From AG-12 sp027339635 (GTDB lineage Bacteria; Chloroflexota; Dormibacteria; Aeolococcales; Bog-877): 64,000 nucleotides of DNA. The notes beneath the pieces are model-generated. The model was not told where the DNA came from, ran no database searches, and worked only from the letters and a program-made list of their open reading frames with translations. Position numbers and translations under genes: made by a program. Of the stretch, positions 1 to 8,018 are shown piece by piece. Position 1 is the stretch's first letter, and every line of letters begins with the position of its first letter. The DNA is taken from positions 1-64,000 of the forward strand of contig DAHWNZ010000001.1 of the NCBI GenBank assembly GCA_027339635.1, written 5' to 3'.

Positions 1-441
1 GTGCGTCGGGTACGGCCCACTCCAGGGAGCCAATTGGCGCTTTTCGCTGAGTTCCGCTACCACGCCTTGGTGACGGATCGAGAGGGAACGACTTTGGAGT
101 TGGAGGCGGACCACCGCTGCCACGCGGAGGTGGAGGCCGTCACTCGCGATCTCAAGGAAGAGGCTGGTTTGGCCCATCTGCCTTCTGGGCAATTCGCCGC
201 CAACGCTGCCTGGCTGGCCTTTTCAACCATGGCCCACAACCTGGCCAGATGGGTGGTGGACATCGGCCTGCCTGAGCAGCTGCCAGCTCGCACTACCACC
301 GGTCGACTGCGCCTCTGCCTATTCTCAGTCCCGGGGCGACGCACCCGCTCCGCCCGCCGCGTGACCGTGCATCTGTCCCAACGCTGGCCCTGGCAGCAAC
401 TGTTCCTCAACGCCCTTAGCCAAATCCGCGCTGCTACCTGA
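1..441 (+). CDS. IS1380-family transposase, C-terminal part (cut by window edge)
   Basis: This is the last 146 residues of a DDE transposase. The block with ALVTDREGTTLELEADH, then HLPSGQFAANAAWL and a basic tail with RRVTVHLSQRWPWQ is characteristic of the C-terminal end of IS1380-type transposases as I know the family. The frame is open from the first base of the window, so the GTG at base 1 is probably internal and the real start lies upstream. It ends in TGA at 439-441. I could not recognise the right terminal inverted repeat in the following 200 bases, so whether the element is intact is unknown. It reads as an insertion sequence next to a tRNA gene. Confidence 0.8.
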   Translation: MRRVRPTPGSQLALFAEFRYHALVTDREGTTLELEADHRCHAEVEAVTRDLKEEAGLAHLPSGQFAANAAWLAFSTMAHNLARWVVDIGLPEQLPARTTTGRLRLCLFSVPGRRTRSARRVTVHLSQRWPWQQLFLNALSQIRAAT

Positions 442-684
442 GCGCCTTCTCCCGCCCACTCCTCGCGGACCTCCAACCGGCGTCAGCATGCCCGGAATCT
501 CCATGTTGTGCCCCATTTCAGGCAGTTCTGCAGCTTCGACGGCCGCCCCACTCCTGTCATGACCCTGCGGCGACGGCCCGGCCAACCATTTCCCCGCCTT
601 CGATGCCTCGCCAGCCCTCCCGCGCCCCTTCCCCTGAACCCGGTCGGTGGATTGAGGCTTAGTATCGCACTCGAAAGTTGGGTT

Positions 685-760
685 TGGAGCGGGAGACCGG
701 GTTCGAACCGGCGACCTTCTGCTTGGGAAGCAGACGCTCTGCCAACTGAGCTACTCCCGC
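685..760 (-). tRNA. tRNA-Gly (anticodon CCC)
   Basis: Read on the minus strand this folds as a 76-nt tRNA: acceptor arm GCGGGAG pairing with CTCCCGC, D-arm with AGCTCAGTTGG, anticodon stem TCTGC/GCAGA with loop TTCCCAA (anticodon CCC, reading GGG), and T-arm with GGTTCGAACC. The discriminator is T and the 3' CCA is encoded (685-687 on the plus strand are TGG). Without CCA the gene is 688-760. All invariant positions I checked are present. Confidence 0.96.
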
Positions 761-771
761 CCGACGAGCCG

Positions 772-777
772 AGTATA
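772..777 (-). promoter_or_regulatory. -10 box of the tRNA-Gly promoter
   Basis: On the minus strand TATACT lies 11 nt before the first tRNA base. The same hexamer recurs before the thiamine operon (9646-9651) and an MFS gene (14647-14652). A -35 element near 794-799 is poor. The placement fits a tRNA promoter; transcription was not measured. Confidence 0.5.
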
Positions 778-828
778 TCGCTGTACTCTGGTGCTTCAGT
801 TACCCGCGACCGCCAAGGAGCACTCCCC

Positions 829-1107
829 ATGATCACCGCCTTCCTGCTCGTCAACGCGGATCGAGAGTCCCTGGGGAACGTGGGCCCCAAGCTCGCCGCC
901 TGCCCAGGGGTGATCGAGACCTACACCACTACCGGGGACGTCGACTTCATAGCCAAGGTCCATCTGACCGACCTGGAGGCACTGGCGGAGCTGGTCCAGA
1001 GTCACCTCACCAAGATCGACGGCATCACCAGCACCAGGACTCATCTGGCCATGCGCCGTTACAACTTGGACGAGATCTCCGCCGCCTATGACCTGGGGGT
1101 CGACTGA
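829..1107 (+). CDS. Stand-alone Lrp/AsnC ligand-binding (RAM) domain protein
   Basis: A 92-residue protein consisting only of the Lrp/AsnC C-terminal alpha/beta domain: a first strand TAFLLVNA, a GDVDFIAKVHLTD strand in the middle, and a helix LVQSHLTKIDGI. There is no helix-turn-helix. Proteins of this size oligomerise and bind small ligands, often amino acids, and may modulate full-length Lrp proteins. The ATG at 829 follows AAGGAG at 815-820, which decides the start; the open frame extends upstream but only through tRNA sequence. It stands alone between a divergent tRNA gene and a convergent transporter gene, so the ligand cannot be inferred. Confidence 0.85.
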   Translation: MITAFLLVNADRESLGNVGPKLAACPGVIETYTTTGDVDFIAKVHLTDLEALAELVQSHLTKIDGITSTRTHLAMRRYNLDEISAAYDLGVD

Positions 1108-1136
1108 GCCGATCCCCGAGGGCAGGACAGTAGAGA

Positions 1137-1880
1137 TCAGAGGTTGGCGGCCCCGACCAGGTGGCCGATCCCAGCCGTCACCACCATAGCCGCAGCGCCA
1201 CCGACCAGGACTCGGAGCGCTCCTCTGCGCCAGTTCGCCCCCCCGGCCATGGCTCCGAGCGAGCCCAGAATCGCGAGCGCTACCAGCGCGACAGCAGCCA
1301 GGGTGGCGGCGCGTGCTCCAACCGGGACCAGGAGCGCACCCAGAATGGGCAGGATGGCTCCGCTGGCAAAGGCTCCCGCTGATGAGAGGCCCGCCTGAAC
1401 CGGTCGGGCGCGTCCCTGATCGGTGATCCCGAGCTCGTCTCTGGCGTGGGCTCCGAGCGGGTCACGCTGCATGAGTTGGGCGGCGACTCTGCGGGCCAGA
1501 TCCGGTTCGACTCCGCGAGTCACGTAGATCTGCGCGAGCTCCTCCAGCTCACCCTTGGGATCCTCGCGAAGCTCGACCCGCTCCCTCTGCAGATCCGCCT
1601 GCTCGGCGTCCCGCTGAGTCGACACCGAGACGTATTCACCCGCCGCCATCGACATGGCCCCGGCCACCAGCCCGGCGATTCCGGCGGCCAGCACCTGATG
1701 GGCGTCGGCGTTCGCGGTCGCCACCCCGAGCATGAGGCTAGCCGTCGACACGATCCCGTCGTCAGCACCGAGCACGGCGGCCCTGAGCCAACCGGTGCCG
1801 CCTGAGTGGTGTTCACCAGTAGGGATGGCCGGGCCTCTCACCGCGGACGAAAGCCCGTCGGCCGGGCCTGGCCCGACCAA
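1137..1880 (-). CDS. VIT1/CCC1-family Fe2+/Mn2+ transporter
   Basis: About 247 residues. The N-terminal membrane part contains GADDGIVSTASLMLGVA and AGLVAGAMSMAAGEYVSVSTQ, the signature of the VIT1/CCC1 family, which exports or stores divalent iron or manganese. A charged cytoplasmic stretch (about residues 90-150, rich in E, D, R and Q) corresponds to the metal-binding helical hairpin of the family. Three hydrophobic segments follow, giving about five in all, as expected. The start is uncertain: the TTG at 1880 has no clear ribosome binding site, and a GTG at 1841 is an alternative that drops 13 residues with no family match. Monocistronic and convergent with the gene before it. Confidence 0.85.
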   Translation of the reverse strand: MVGPGPADGLSSAVRGPAIPTGEHHSGGTGWLRAAVLGADDGIVSTASLMLGVATANADAHQVLAAGIAGLVAGAMSMAAGEYVSVSTQRDAEQADLQRERVELREDPKGELEELAQIYVTRGVEPDLARRVAAQLMQRDPLGAHARDELGITDQGRARPVQAGLSSAGAFASGAILPILGALLVPVGARAATLAAVALVALAILGSLGAMAGGANWRRGALRVLVGGAAAMVVTAGIGHLVGAANL

Positions 1881-1899
1881 GCTCTAAGCGGAGCGAGGG

Positions 1900-4407
1900 T
1901 CACCGGACTGCGCTCTGGACCGTGCCCTGGACCAATTCGCTGAATCGATGGAGCTGGAGGTCCACCTCGGCGGAGTCCGCTCCCGACACCACGACTCGAT
2001 AGTGGGGGGTGTCCGCATCCGGCAGGACCAGTGCGTAGCCCCTGTCGAATAGCACCTTCAAGCCATCGGTGAGATCAACTCGCTCCCCCTGATGCCCCTC
2101 CACCAGGCGGCGCATCACCTCTCCCTTGACATCCCACGGACAGGGGACCGTGGTTTCCCTGTGAAACCCCATGGGGAGCTGGCGCCGGATCTCTGAGAGG
2201 GAGGCCCCTGCGGCGACGGTCAGCTGTACAGCCGCCAACAGGGTGAAGATGGCATCGTAGGCAGCCAGATGTTCCGGCCAAATGAAACCGCCCAGGCCAT
2301 CGGCTCCCAGCACTGCCTTGTTGCGAGCCGAAGCTCGCACGACTGAGCTGATGTCCGCCCGGCAGCGGATCAACCGGCCGGCGCCCTCCGAGACCACATC
2401 ATCCAACCGCCAGCAGGCCGAGACAGGGGCCACGACGGTGCCCCCAGGGTGGGCGGCGAGCGCCAGCTTGGCCATGAGGCAGATGGCCTCCTGGTGGGAG
2501 AAGATCTCTCCCTGATCGTCGATCAGGTAGAGCCGCTGGCCGGGAGGGTCGACCCTCGCCCCCACATTGGCGGAGACGGTCTTGGTGATGCTGGCCGCCT
2601 GCTGCAACTCCTCGTCGGGGTCCCGCGGAACTGGGGAGGCATACGACTCCTCCTCGAAGCCAGACCGCAGCGAGACCGTCTGAATCTGGGCTTCGTGGAG
2701 GAGATGGGGCAGCACCACAGAGGAGCTTCCAAAGCCGAAGTCGACCAGAACTCGAGGATGGCCCTTGCGAACCTGATCCAGCTCCAGACCGCTCAAGACA
2801 TCCTGGACGTAGGCTGCCAGGACTCCCTCCGGATACCCGATCTCCTGGATCTCCCTGGGCACCACCCGGCGAAAGTCCTCGCGGAAGAAGGTGTTCTCAA
2901 GCTTGCGCTCCTGGCGCCTGTCCAGGGCCATCCCCAACTCGTCGAGGACCTCGATGTCGGCGGACCGGCTGTCCAGCGGTGAGGCCACGATGTGCACCGC
3001 CCCCGCGGCTTGGGAATCCCTGGTGAAGTGGCAGGTTAGGGGAACCGGAAGCTCGCTCAGGTCCAGCACCCTGGCGCCAGCCGAGAGCATGCCCGAGATC
3101 ATGGCGCGCTTGATCATTCTGGATCCCGGGCTGCGATCGCGGGATATGGCCAGCTGAGCGCCCCTGGGATTGGTTGCGGCCCAGGCCGCTCCCAGCCTGG
3201 CGCACCACTCGGGCGTCAGCTGGACATTGATCAAGCCGGTGAGCCCGGCGGAACCAAACAGAGCCGATCGCCACGTGCCCGCCCAGATCACCGACTCGTG
3301 GACCAGCGAGCCCGGCTCGATCTCTTTGCCGGGCCAGATCCGAACGCCCTGCTCGACCACGGATCCCGCCCCGATGGTGCAGTCGTCACCGATCACGCTC
3401 CCGTCGTCCAGGAGGACCTCCGGCTTGATGGTCGCCGCCCCGCAGACCACGGTCTGGCGCAGACGGCTGCGCTCTCCCACATAGACCTGGGGCCATATGA
3501 CCGAGTTGCTGAGCTTCGCCCCCTGATCCACCCGGGCGAACCTGTCCAATACGACCGGCCCGTTGAGGAACACGTCCTCGCCGACCACGCAGTCGCGCCC
3601 TATGAACGCGGGGCCCACGATCTGTGCCGAGGTTGCGATCTCTGCCCCCTCGCTCACCCACTGGGAGTCGCCGATCCGGTGGCCGGCGATCTCGCACTGC
3701 ACCCGGCCCTCCAGCGCGTCCCAATTGGCCTGGAGGTAGCTCGGGATGCTGCCGATGTCGCACCAGTAACCCCGTCCGACGACCGCCCAGAGCGAATCCT
3801 GGCGGCTCAGCATCTCCGGGAAGACGTCCTGGGACCAGTCACAAGGCTTGTCCTGCGGGATGTAGTCGAGCACCTCGGGCTCGATGACATAGATTCCAGT
3901 GTTCACCTGGTCGCTGAACACCTCACCCCAGGAGGGCTTCTCCAAGAACCGGTCGATGCGACCATCGGAGCTGGTGACGACGACCCCGTACTCCAAGGGA
4001 TTGGCGACCTTGGAGAGGACGATCGTGGCCCGCGACCGGCGGTCCTGGTGAAACGCCAGGGCCTGGCTGAGGTCGATGTCAGTGAGGGCGTCGCCGCTGA
4101 TCACCAGAAAGGTCCCGTCCAGCATCGCGGCGGCGTTCTTCACGCTCCCGGCGGTTCCAAGGGGCCGGTCCTCCACGGCGTATTCCAGGTGCATGCCCAG
4201 CTCTTGGCCGTCGCCGAAGTAGTTGCGGATGGACGCCCCCAGGTACTGCAGGGTTATGACCACCTCGGTGATCCCATGCCGGCGCAGAAGCCGCAGCACG
4301 TGCTCCAAACAAGGGCGCCCCACGACCGGCACCAGGGGCTTGGGACGGCGGCTGGTCAGAGGTCGCAGGCGGCTTCCCTCGCCACCCGCCATCACGACCG
4401 CTTTCAC
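1900..4407 (-). CDS. Mannose-1-phosphate guanylyltransferase fused to a degenerate phosphomannomutase domain
   Basis: An 835-residue fusion. Residues 1-230 form a nucleotidyltransferase with the GGEGSRLRPLT loop and PKPLVPVVGRP; 250-360 are left-handed beta-helix hexapeptide repeats; about 385-800 is an alpha-D-phosphohexomutase fold. The first domain should make GDP-mannose or a related NDP-sugar for cell-envelope glycans. The mutase domain looks inactive: the catalytic serine loop TASHNP reads VASPLD (about residue 474), the metal loop DPDGDR reads DPPGQR (about 620), and GGExSGH reads GADGLGG (about 702). Start is GTG with AAGGAGG upstream. Similar two-domain proteins occur in Actinobacteria and Chloroflexota. 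It is the last gene of a minus-strand run. Confidence 0.87.
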   Translation of the reverse strand: MKAVVMAGGEGSRLRPLTSRRPKPLVPVVGRPCLEHVLRLLRRHGITEVVITLQYLGASIRNYFGDGQELGMHLEYAVEDRPLGTAGSVKNAAAMLDGTFLVISGDALTDIDLSQALAFHQDRRSRATIVLSKVANPLEYGVVVTSSDGRIDRFLEKPSWGEVFSDQVNTGIYVIEPEVLDYIPQDKPCDWSQDVFPEMLSRQDSLWAVVGRGYWCDIGSIPSYLQANWDALEGRVQCEIAGHRIGDSQWVSEGAEIATSAQIVGPAFIGRDCVVGEDVFLNGPVVLDRFARVDQGAKLSNSVIWPQVYVGERSRLRQTVVCGAATIKPEVLLDDGSVIGDDCTIGAGSVVEQGVRIWPGKEIEPGSLVHESVIWAGTWRSALFGSAGLTGLINVQLTPEWCARLGAAWAATNPRGAQLAISRDRSPGSRMIKRAMISGMLSAGARVLDLSELPVPLTCHFTRDSQAAGAVHIVASPLDSRSADIEVLDELGMALDRRQERKLENTFFREDFRRVVPREIQEIGYPEGVLAAYVQDVLSGLELDQVRKGHPRVLVDFGFGSSSVVLPHLLHEAQIQTVSLRSGFEEESYASPVPRDPDEELQQAASITKTVSANVGARVDPPGQRLYLIDDQGEIFSHQEAICLMAKLALAAHPGGTVVAPVSACWRLDDVVSEGAGRLIRCRADISSVVRASARNKAVLGADGLGGFIWPEHLAAYDAIFTLLAAVQLTVAAGASLSEIRRQLPMGFHRETTVPCPWDVKGEVMRRLVEGHQGERVDLTDGLKVLFDRGYALVLPDADTPHYRVVVSGADSAEVDLQLHRFSELVQGTVQSAVR

Positions 4408-4464
4408 ATGCGCCCTCCTTGGTCTGGATTCTCGCGGTGGAGCACACTCAGTCCGTGCTGCAGA

Positions 4465-5592
4465 TCATACGAAGAGGCGGCGCCGACGGCGGCGCGTGAT
4501 AGCCCAGAGCCCCGCTATCGCGAGGATGGCCGCGACCGCGGTCACGGCGGCTGTGCCGAGCAGCTGAGCTGTCTCAGCGGACCCGGCGTACGTCGGCGGG
4601 GCGGGAAGCGTCTGGAGGTGGTGGATGAAGAGGCCCCGGGGCGTCGCCGCCAGCACCAGGCCACTTGGGTTTCTGGAGTAGATCGGGCCCAGAGCCGCCA
4701 GGGCCACCACGTCGGCGCTCGGAGCGGCACGGTACCAGCTGTAACCTCCGTCCGGAGTCAGCAGGGTTCCGAAACCCCGGGTCGCCACGTACGCCGCGTC
4801 CGGCCCCACTCCCACCATCGCTGTCAGGTTGGGCACTCCCTGGAGACCGCCCTGAGGGAGGATCTGAAAGATGGGGGTCCAACCTATCGAATACAGGGCG
4901 TAGATGGTCCCTCGGTCATCCCCCGCGAAGATGATGCCGTCTCCCAGCTCGGCCACCGCGGCCCCGGCCCCCAAGCGCGGGGAGTTGCGCGACAGGGCGA
5001 GGTGCCCATCTGCCGCGAGTAGGTAGATGCCCCGGGTGGTCGCCACGACGAACGGCTGGCCGCGGACGACAGGGCCCGTCAGGGCGAGCAAGCTGGACCC
5101 GGCGGGAGGACTCCCGCGCGGGGACAGCCGATCTCCGGCCGGCCCCAGATAGATTCCCTTGCTGGTGACCGCCACCAGGGTGGGGTGCGGGGCAGGCGAG
5201 ACCGCCAGCCCCAGCGCTCGCCCGGGAAGGCTCTGCAGGAGACGGGCCGGCCCGCCAAGCTGCGAGGAGTAAAGGCTTCCATCACGGTTGAGGATCCAGC
5301 CGCGGGTTTCGGAGGCGGCCACGAACGTGGCTGCGCCCTGGTCGCCTGTTGCCAACAGGGAACCCCGCTCGACGTCCAGCCAATAGCTCCTGCCACCGGA
5401 GATGCCCAGGGTCGTGGTCGAAGAGTTGGACGCGACATCGGAGAGGTCTCGGGTTGGCCCGGGGGCGCTGACCCACCACGTCGACGCGGCCAGGACGGGT
5501 GGCGAAGCCAAGAGGGTGAGCGCAGGCAGGGCAAGCAGGAGGGTGGCACACCGGAGCAAGTGCCGATGGCGGTCAACCACCGTAGAGGCCAC
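4465..5592 (-). CDS. Secreted, C-terminally anchored propeller-like protein of unknown function
   Basis: 375 residues with a signal peptide (residues 1-36, hydrophobic core ATLLLALPALTLLASPPVLAA), a body of repeating short beta units such as GRSYWLDV, TRGIYLLAADG and TRGFGTLLTPDGGYSWYRA, then a transmembrane helix (about 340-363) and a basic tail RRRRRRLF. The repeats resemble YCF48/sialidase-type beta-propeller blades, which suggests an extracellular binding or sensor domain tethered to the membrane. No catalytic motif is visible. The GTG start at 5592 overlaps the end of the CPBP gene by 20 nt, so both are probably translated from one mRNA and may work together at the membrane. Function unknown. 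Confidence 0.7.
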   Translation of the reverse strand: MASTVVDRHRHLLRCATLLLALPALTLLASPPVLAASTWWVSAPGPTRDLSDVASNSSTTTLGISGGRSYWLDVERGSLLATGDQGAATFVAASETRGWILNRDGSLYSSQLGGPARLLQSLPGRALGLAVSPAPHPTLVAVTSKGIYLGPAGDRLSPRGSPPAGSSLLALTGPVVRGQPFVVATTRGIYLLAADGHLALSRNSPRLGAGAAVAELGDGIIFAGDDRGTIYALYSIGWTPIFQILPQGGLQGVPNLTAMVGVGPDAAYVATRGFGTLLTPDGGYSWYRAAPSADVVALAALGPIYSRNPSGLVLAATPRGLFIHHLQTLPAPPTYAGSAETAQLLGTAAVTAVAAILAIAGLWAITRRRRRRLFV

Positions 5593-6475
5593 TGACCACC
5601 ACCGCCAGGACGTAGAAGTCGGCCACTATGTGCACCAGCATCGCGGGCAGCAGGCTCTTGCTGCGCACGGTCATCCAGCCCCAGATCCAGCCCAGTGCTA
5701 TGACTATGGGGATGAAGCTCGCCGCGGGACCCTCGTACTGGATGGCGAGGTGGGACAGGCCGAAGATGAGGCCCTGCACCAGAACCGCCACCCCCTGGCT
5801 CTGCTGGCGCTCCAGTGCCGCCAGGAGGATTCCCCGGAACTGAATCTCCTGGGCGATGGCGCTGGTGGCGTTGGCAACCCCGAGGGCCACCGCCGCCGAG
5901 CCTCCGAGCGCAAAGAGGGGAACCCCCTCTCGGCCCAGCAGCGAAGCGGGCAGAGCAAAGCCCACGGTCAGAAAGAGCAGGGTCCCGCCGAGCCCGAAGA
6001 CCAGCATGAGGAGCGTCGGTCGGGCAAGAAGCCGCAGCCGGGGCCGGGGAGCGGGGGTGAGATAGCGAAACGCCACCGCCATCAGCAACACCACGAGCAA
6101 CTCGGCAGAACCCGCGAAGGCGTTGCGGGCCAGACTGTTCGGACCCCCGATGAGCCCGGGGGCCGGGCCGCCGTAGCCGAGCAGCCAGAGCCATGTGGAA
6201 AACGGAAATGCCAGACTCAGGAATGCGAATGAGAGAGGCAGCGAGGAGCGCAGGGCTCTGACCCCGGCGGTGGCGGCGGTCAGCGCGGCGAAGTAGGCGG
6301 TGAGGCGCCACCCATCAGGATCGACACCCTGGGGATCCCCGAACAGCCGGGGCAGCAGGAGGACCGCCGCCGCCCCCCCCAGGATCAGAAGCAGTTCGCT
6401 CCAGCCGGTGCCCGCCCCCACGGTGGCTGAGCTGGGCCGGCGCAGCCATGCTCTATCCGTCTGAGGGAGCGCCAC
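5573..6475 (-). CDS. CPBP-family (CAAX-like) intramembrane protease
   Basis: About 300 residues with eight or so hydrophobic segments. The three conserved CPBP motifs lie in the C-terminal half: AQEIQFRGIL (canonical EExxxR), FGLSHL (FxxxH) and LVHIVADFY (HxxxN). The first glutamate of motif 1 is Gln and the Asn of motif 3 is Asp, so activity is not certain. Bacterial members act in peptide processing, signal transduction or bacteriocin self-immunity. The start is GTG at 6475. It is followed with a 20-nt overlap by a secreted, membrane-tethered propeller-like protein, a possible partner or substrate (inference). Confidence 0.82.
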   Translation of the reverse strand: MALPQTDRAWLRRPSSATVGAGTGWSELLLILGGAAAVLLLPRLFGDPQGVDPDGWRLTAYFAALTAATAGVRALRSSLPLSFAFLSLAFPFSTWLWLLGYGGPAPGLIGGPNSLARNAFAGSAELLVVLLMAVAFRYLTPAPRPRLRLLARPTLLMLVFGLGGTLLFLTVGFALPASLLGREGVPLFALGGSAAVALGVANATSAIAQEIQFRGILLAALERQQSQGVAVLVQGLIFGLSHLAIQYEGPAASFIPIVIALGWIWGWMTVRSKSLLPAMLVHIVADFYVLAVVVSGLYGG

Positions 6476-6498
6476 GGCTCAGCCGACTGTCGTGGGAC

Positions 6499-7095
6499 TC
6501 AGTTGTCGGCGGATTCCTCGGGATGTGGGGTCGAGGGTTGGCTACCGTTGGTGGCGGGAGCCGACGGCGCTTGATATCCACCAAGCGGGGTGTCAAGATC
6601 CTCGCCGCGCAGGCGGTCCACGAGGTCATACACCTTGTCCTGGACAGTCCCGGAAAAGAGGAAGGCCACCCCTGCGCTGGCGAGGATGCCCGCCGCCAGC
6701 CACTTCTTGGATGGTCCCCGCCGCTTCGGCTTGGGGGGCTTGATCCCGGTCTTGGCGAGTGAGGTCTGCACCTTGCGCCGGGTGTCCGGGGGCAGTGACT
6801 TAGTGGCCTCGTATGCGGCCTGCACCACCTTCTCGGCCAGGTCAGATGAGCGCTCGCGGGCCTGCTCCACCGCATCCACGGCACGCCTCTGCGCCGAATC
6901 TGCGACCGGCTGCATCTGGGCGGCTAGCCTGCCCGCAAACTCCGGGACCTGGTGGGATGCCGCCGCCACCATGGGTGCTACGGCCTCGCCCGCCGATTTG
7001 ATCCCGGTGCCGAGCACCTCAACCACCGCTCCGGCGGCGTCCGAAGCCGTCGACCCCAGCCTGTCCATCGGCCGCTGCTTACGCAAGAAACCCAT
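6499..7095 (-). CDS. Membrane-anchored protein with apolipoprotein-like helical N-terminus
   Basis: 198 residues, not assigned to a family. Residues 1-110 are an Ala-rich amphipathic helical region (GSTASDAAGAVVEVLGTGI, then a heptad-like stretch with AVEQARERSSDLAEKVV). A basic linker PPKPKRRGPSKK precedes one transmembrane helix (WLAAGILASAGVAFLF) and a Pro/Ser-rich tail. The start at 7095 is chosen because GGAGGAG lies 7 nt before that ATG; a longer frame reaches 7125 without a better site. It lies just upstream of the CPBP gene (23-nt gap) on the same strand and probably shares its transcript. Role unknown; structurally like YtxH/phasin-type helical proteins. Confidence 0.65.
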   Translation of the reverse strand: MGFLRKQRPMDRLGSTASDAAGAVVEVLGTGIKSAGEAVAPMVAAASHQVPEFAGRLAAQMQPVADSAQRRAVDAVEQARERSSDLAEKVVQAAYEATKSLPPDTRRKVQTSLAKTGIKPPKPKRRGPSKKWLAAGILASAGVAFLFSGTVQDKVYDLVDRLRGEDLDTPLGGYQAPSAPATNGSQPSTPHPEESADN

Positions 7096-7187
7096 TGCGG
7101 CTCCTCCAGATTGGTGACTACTCATGTGAGTTTAGCCCGCCCGGCGGAGAACCATCCCCAGCGAAGCCGAATAGGGTAAGCCAGCCA

Positions 7188-8018
7188 TTAAGAGAAGTAG
7201 GCTGGCGAGTCTTCTGCCGGTGGGAAGTGCTCCAGGGGGCCGTGCCCTGAGCCGAGCCCCGGAGCGTGGCGGATAGCAGCTGTGACGTAGGCCTTCGCCG
7301 CACGGACCGCCTCCAGGGGCGGGGTGCCGAGCGCCAGCCCGGCCGTGATGGCAGCCGAAAAGGTGCACCCGGTGCCATGGGTGTGGCGGGAATCGATCCT
7401 TGCGCCCTGAAGGACGGTGACCCCGCTCTCTTCGACGATCAGGTCATCGGGGGCCCCCGGGGCGTGACCACCCTTCACCACGACCATCTCGGCACCCATC
7501 TCAAGGATGGCCCGCCCGGCGGCCACCGCGGCCTCATCGGAGTCGACAGCAATTCCTGTAAGCGCCTCCGCCTCGGGCCAGTTGGGGGTCACCACCGCCG
7601 CCAAGGGGAGCAGCCTGTCTCGCATCACCGAGATCGCGTCCCTCTCCAAGAGCACATCGCCACTTTTGGCGATCATCACCGGATCAACCACGAGCGGCCC
7701 CCAGCGCAGGTGCTGAAGCCTGGCGGCGACGGTCTCGATGTGGGCCGCGGTGAAGAGCATCCCGGTCTTGACCGCCTGCGGCCTGAGGTCCTGGTCTATC
7801 GCCTCAAACTGGGCCACCACAAACTCGACAGGGAGGCCGTGGACCGCGAGCACCCCGACCGTGTTCTGAGCGGTCAGGGCGACCGCCACACTGACGCCGA
7901 AGACGCCGAGGGCGGCGAAGCTCTTCAGATCCGCCTGGATGCCCGCACCGCCCCCACTGTCGGTGGTGGCCACCGTGGCGGCGATGGTCCGCCTGGGTCC
8001 CGCCGCGGAGACGATCAT
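7188..8018 (-). CDS. thiD: Hydroxymethylpyrimidine/phosphomethylpyrimidine kinase
   Basis: 276 residues of the ribokinase fold. The substrate loop DSGGGAGIQADLKSF is at the N-terminus, VKTGMLF follows about residue 84, and the anion-hole/catalytic motif GTGCTFSAAITAG is near the C-terminus. ThiD phosphorylates HMP and then HMP-P to HMP-PP for thiamine synthesis in the cytosol. No ThiE fusion is present. The ATG overlaps the stop of the upstream permease (ATGA at 8015-8018), so the two are translationally coupled and share the TPP riboswitch at 9542-9624. Together they form a salvage unit rather than de novo synthesis, since thiC is not seen here. Confidence 0.95.
   Translation of the reverse strand: MIVSAAGPRRTIAATVATTDSGGGAGIQADLKSFAALGVFGVSVAVALTAQNTVGVLAVHGLPVEFVVAQFEAIDQDLRPQAVKTGMLFTAAHIETVAARLQHLRWGPLVVDPVMIAKSGDVLLERDAISVMRDRLLPLAAVVTPNWPEAEALTGIAVDSDEAAVAAGRAILEMGAEMVVVKGGHAPGAPDDLIVEESGVTVLQGARIDSRHTHGTGCTFSAAITAGLALGTPPLEAVRAAKAYVTAAIRHAPGLGSGHGPLEHFPPAEDSPAYFS

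Noticed and set aside
442..684. Right end and target duplication of the IS1380 element
   Set aside because: No inverted repeat could be recognised without the left end, which is outside the window.
3298..5022. Open frame of 574 codons on the plus strand
   Set aside because: Antisense to the mannose-1-phosphate guanylyltransferase and propeller-like genes; rich in R, H, D and P with no motif, typical of a GC-driven shadow frame.
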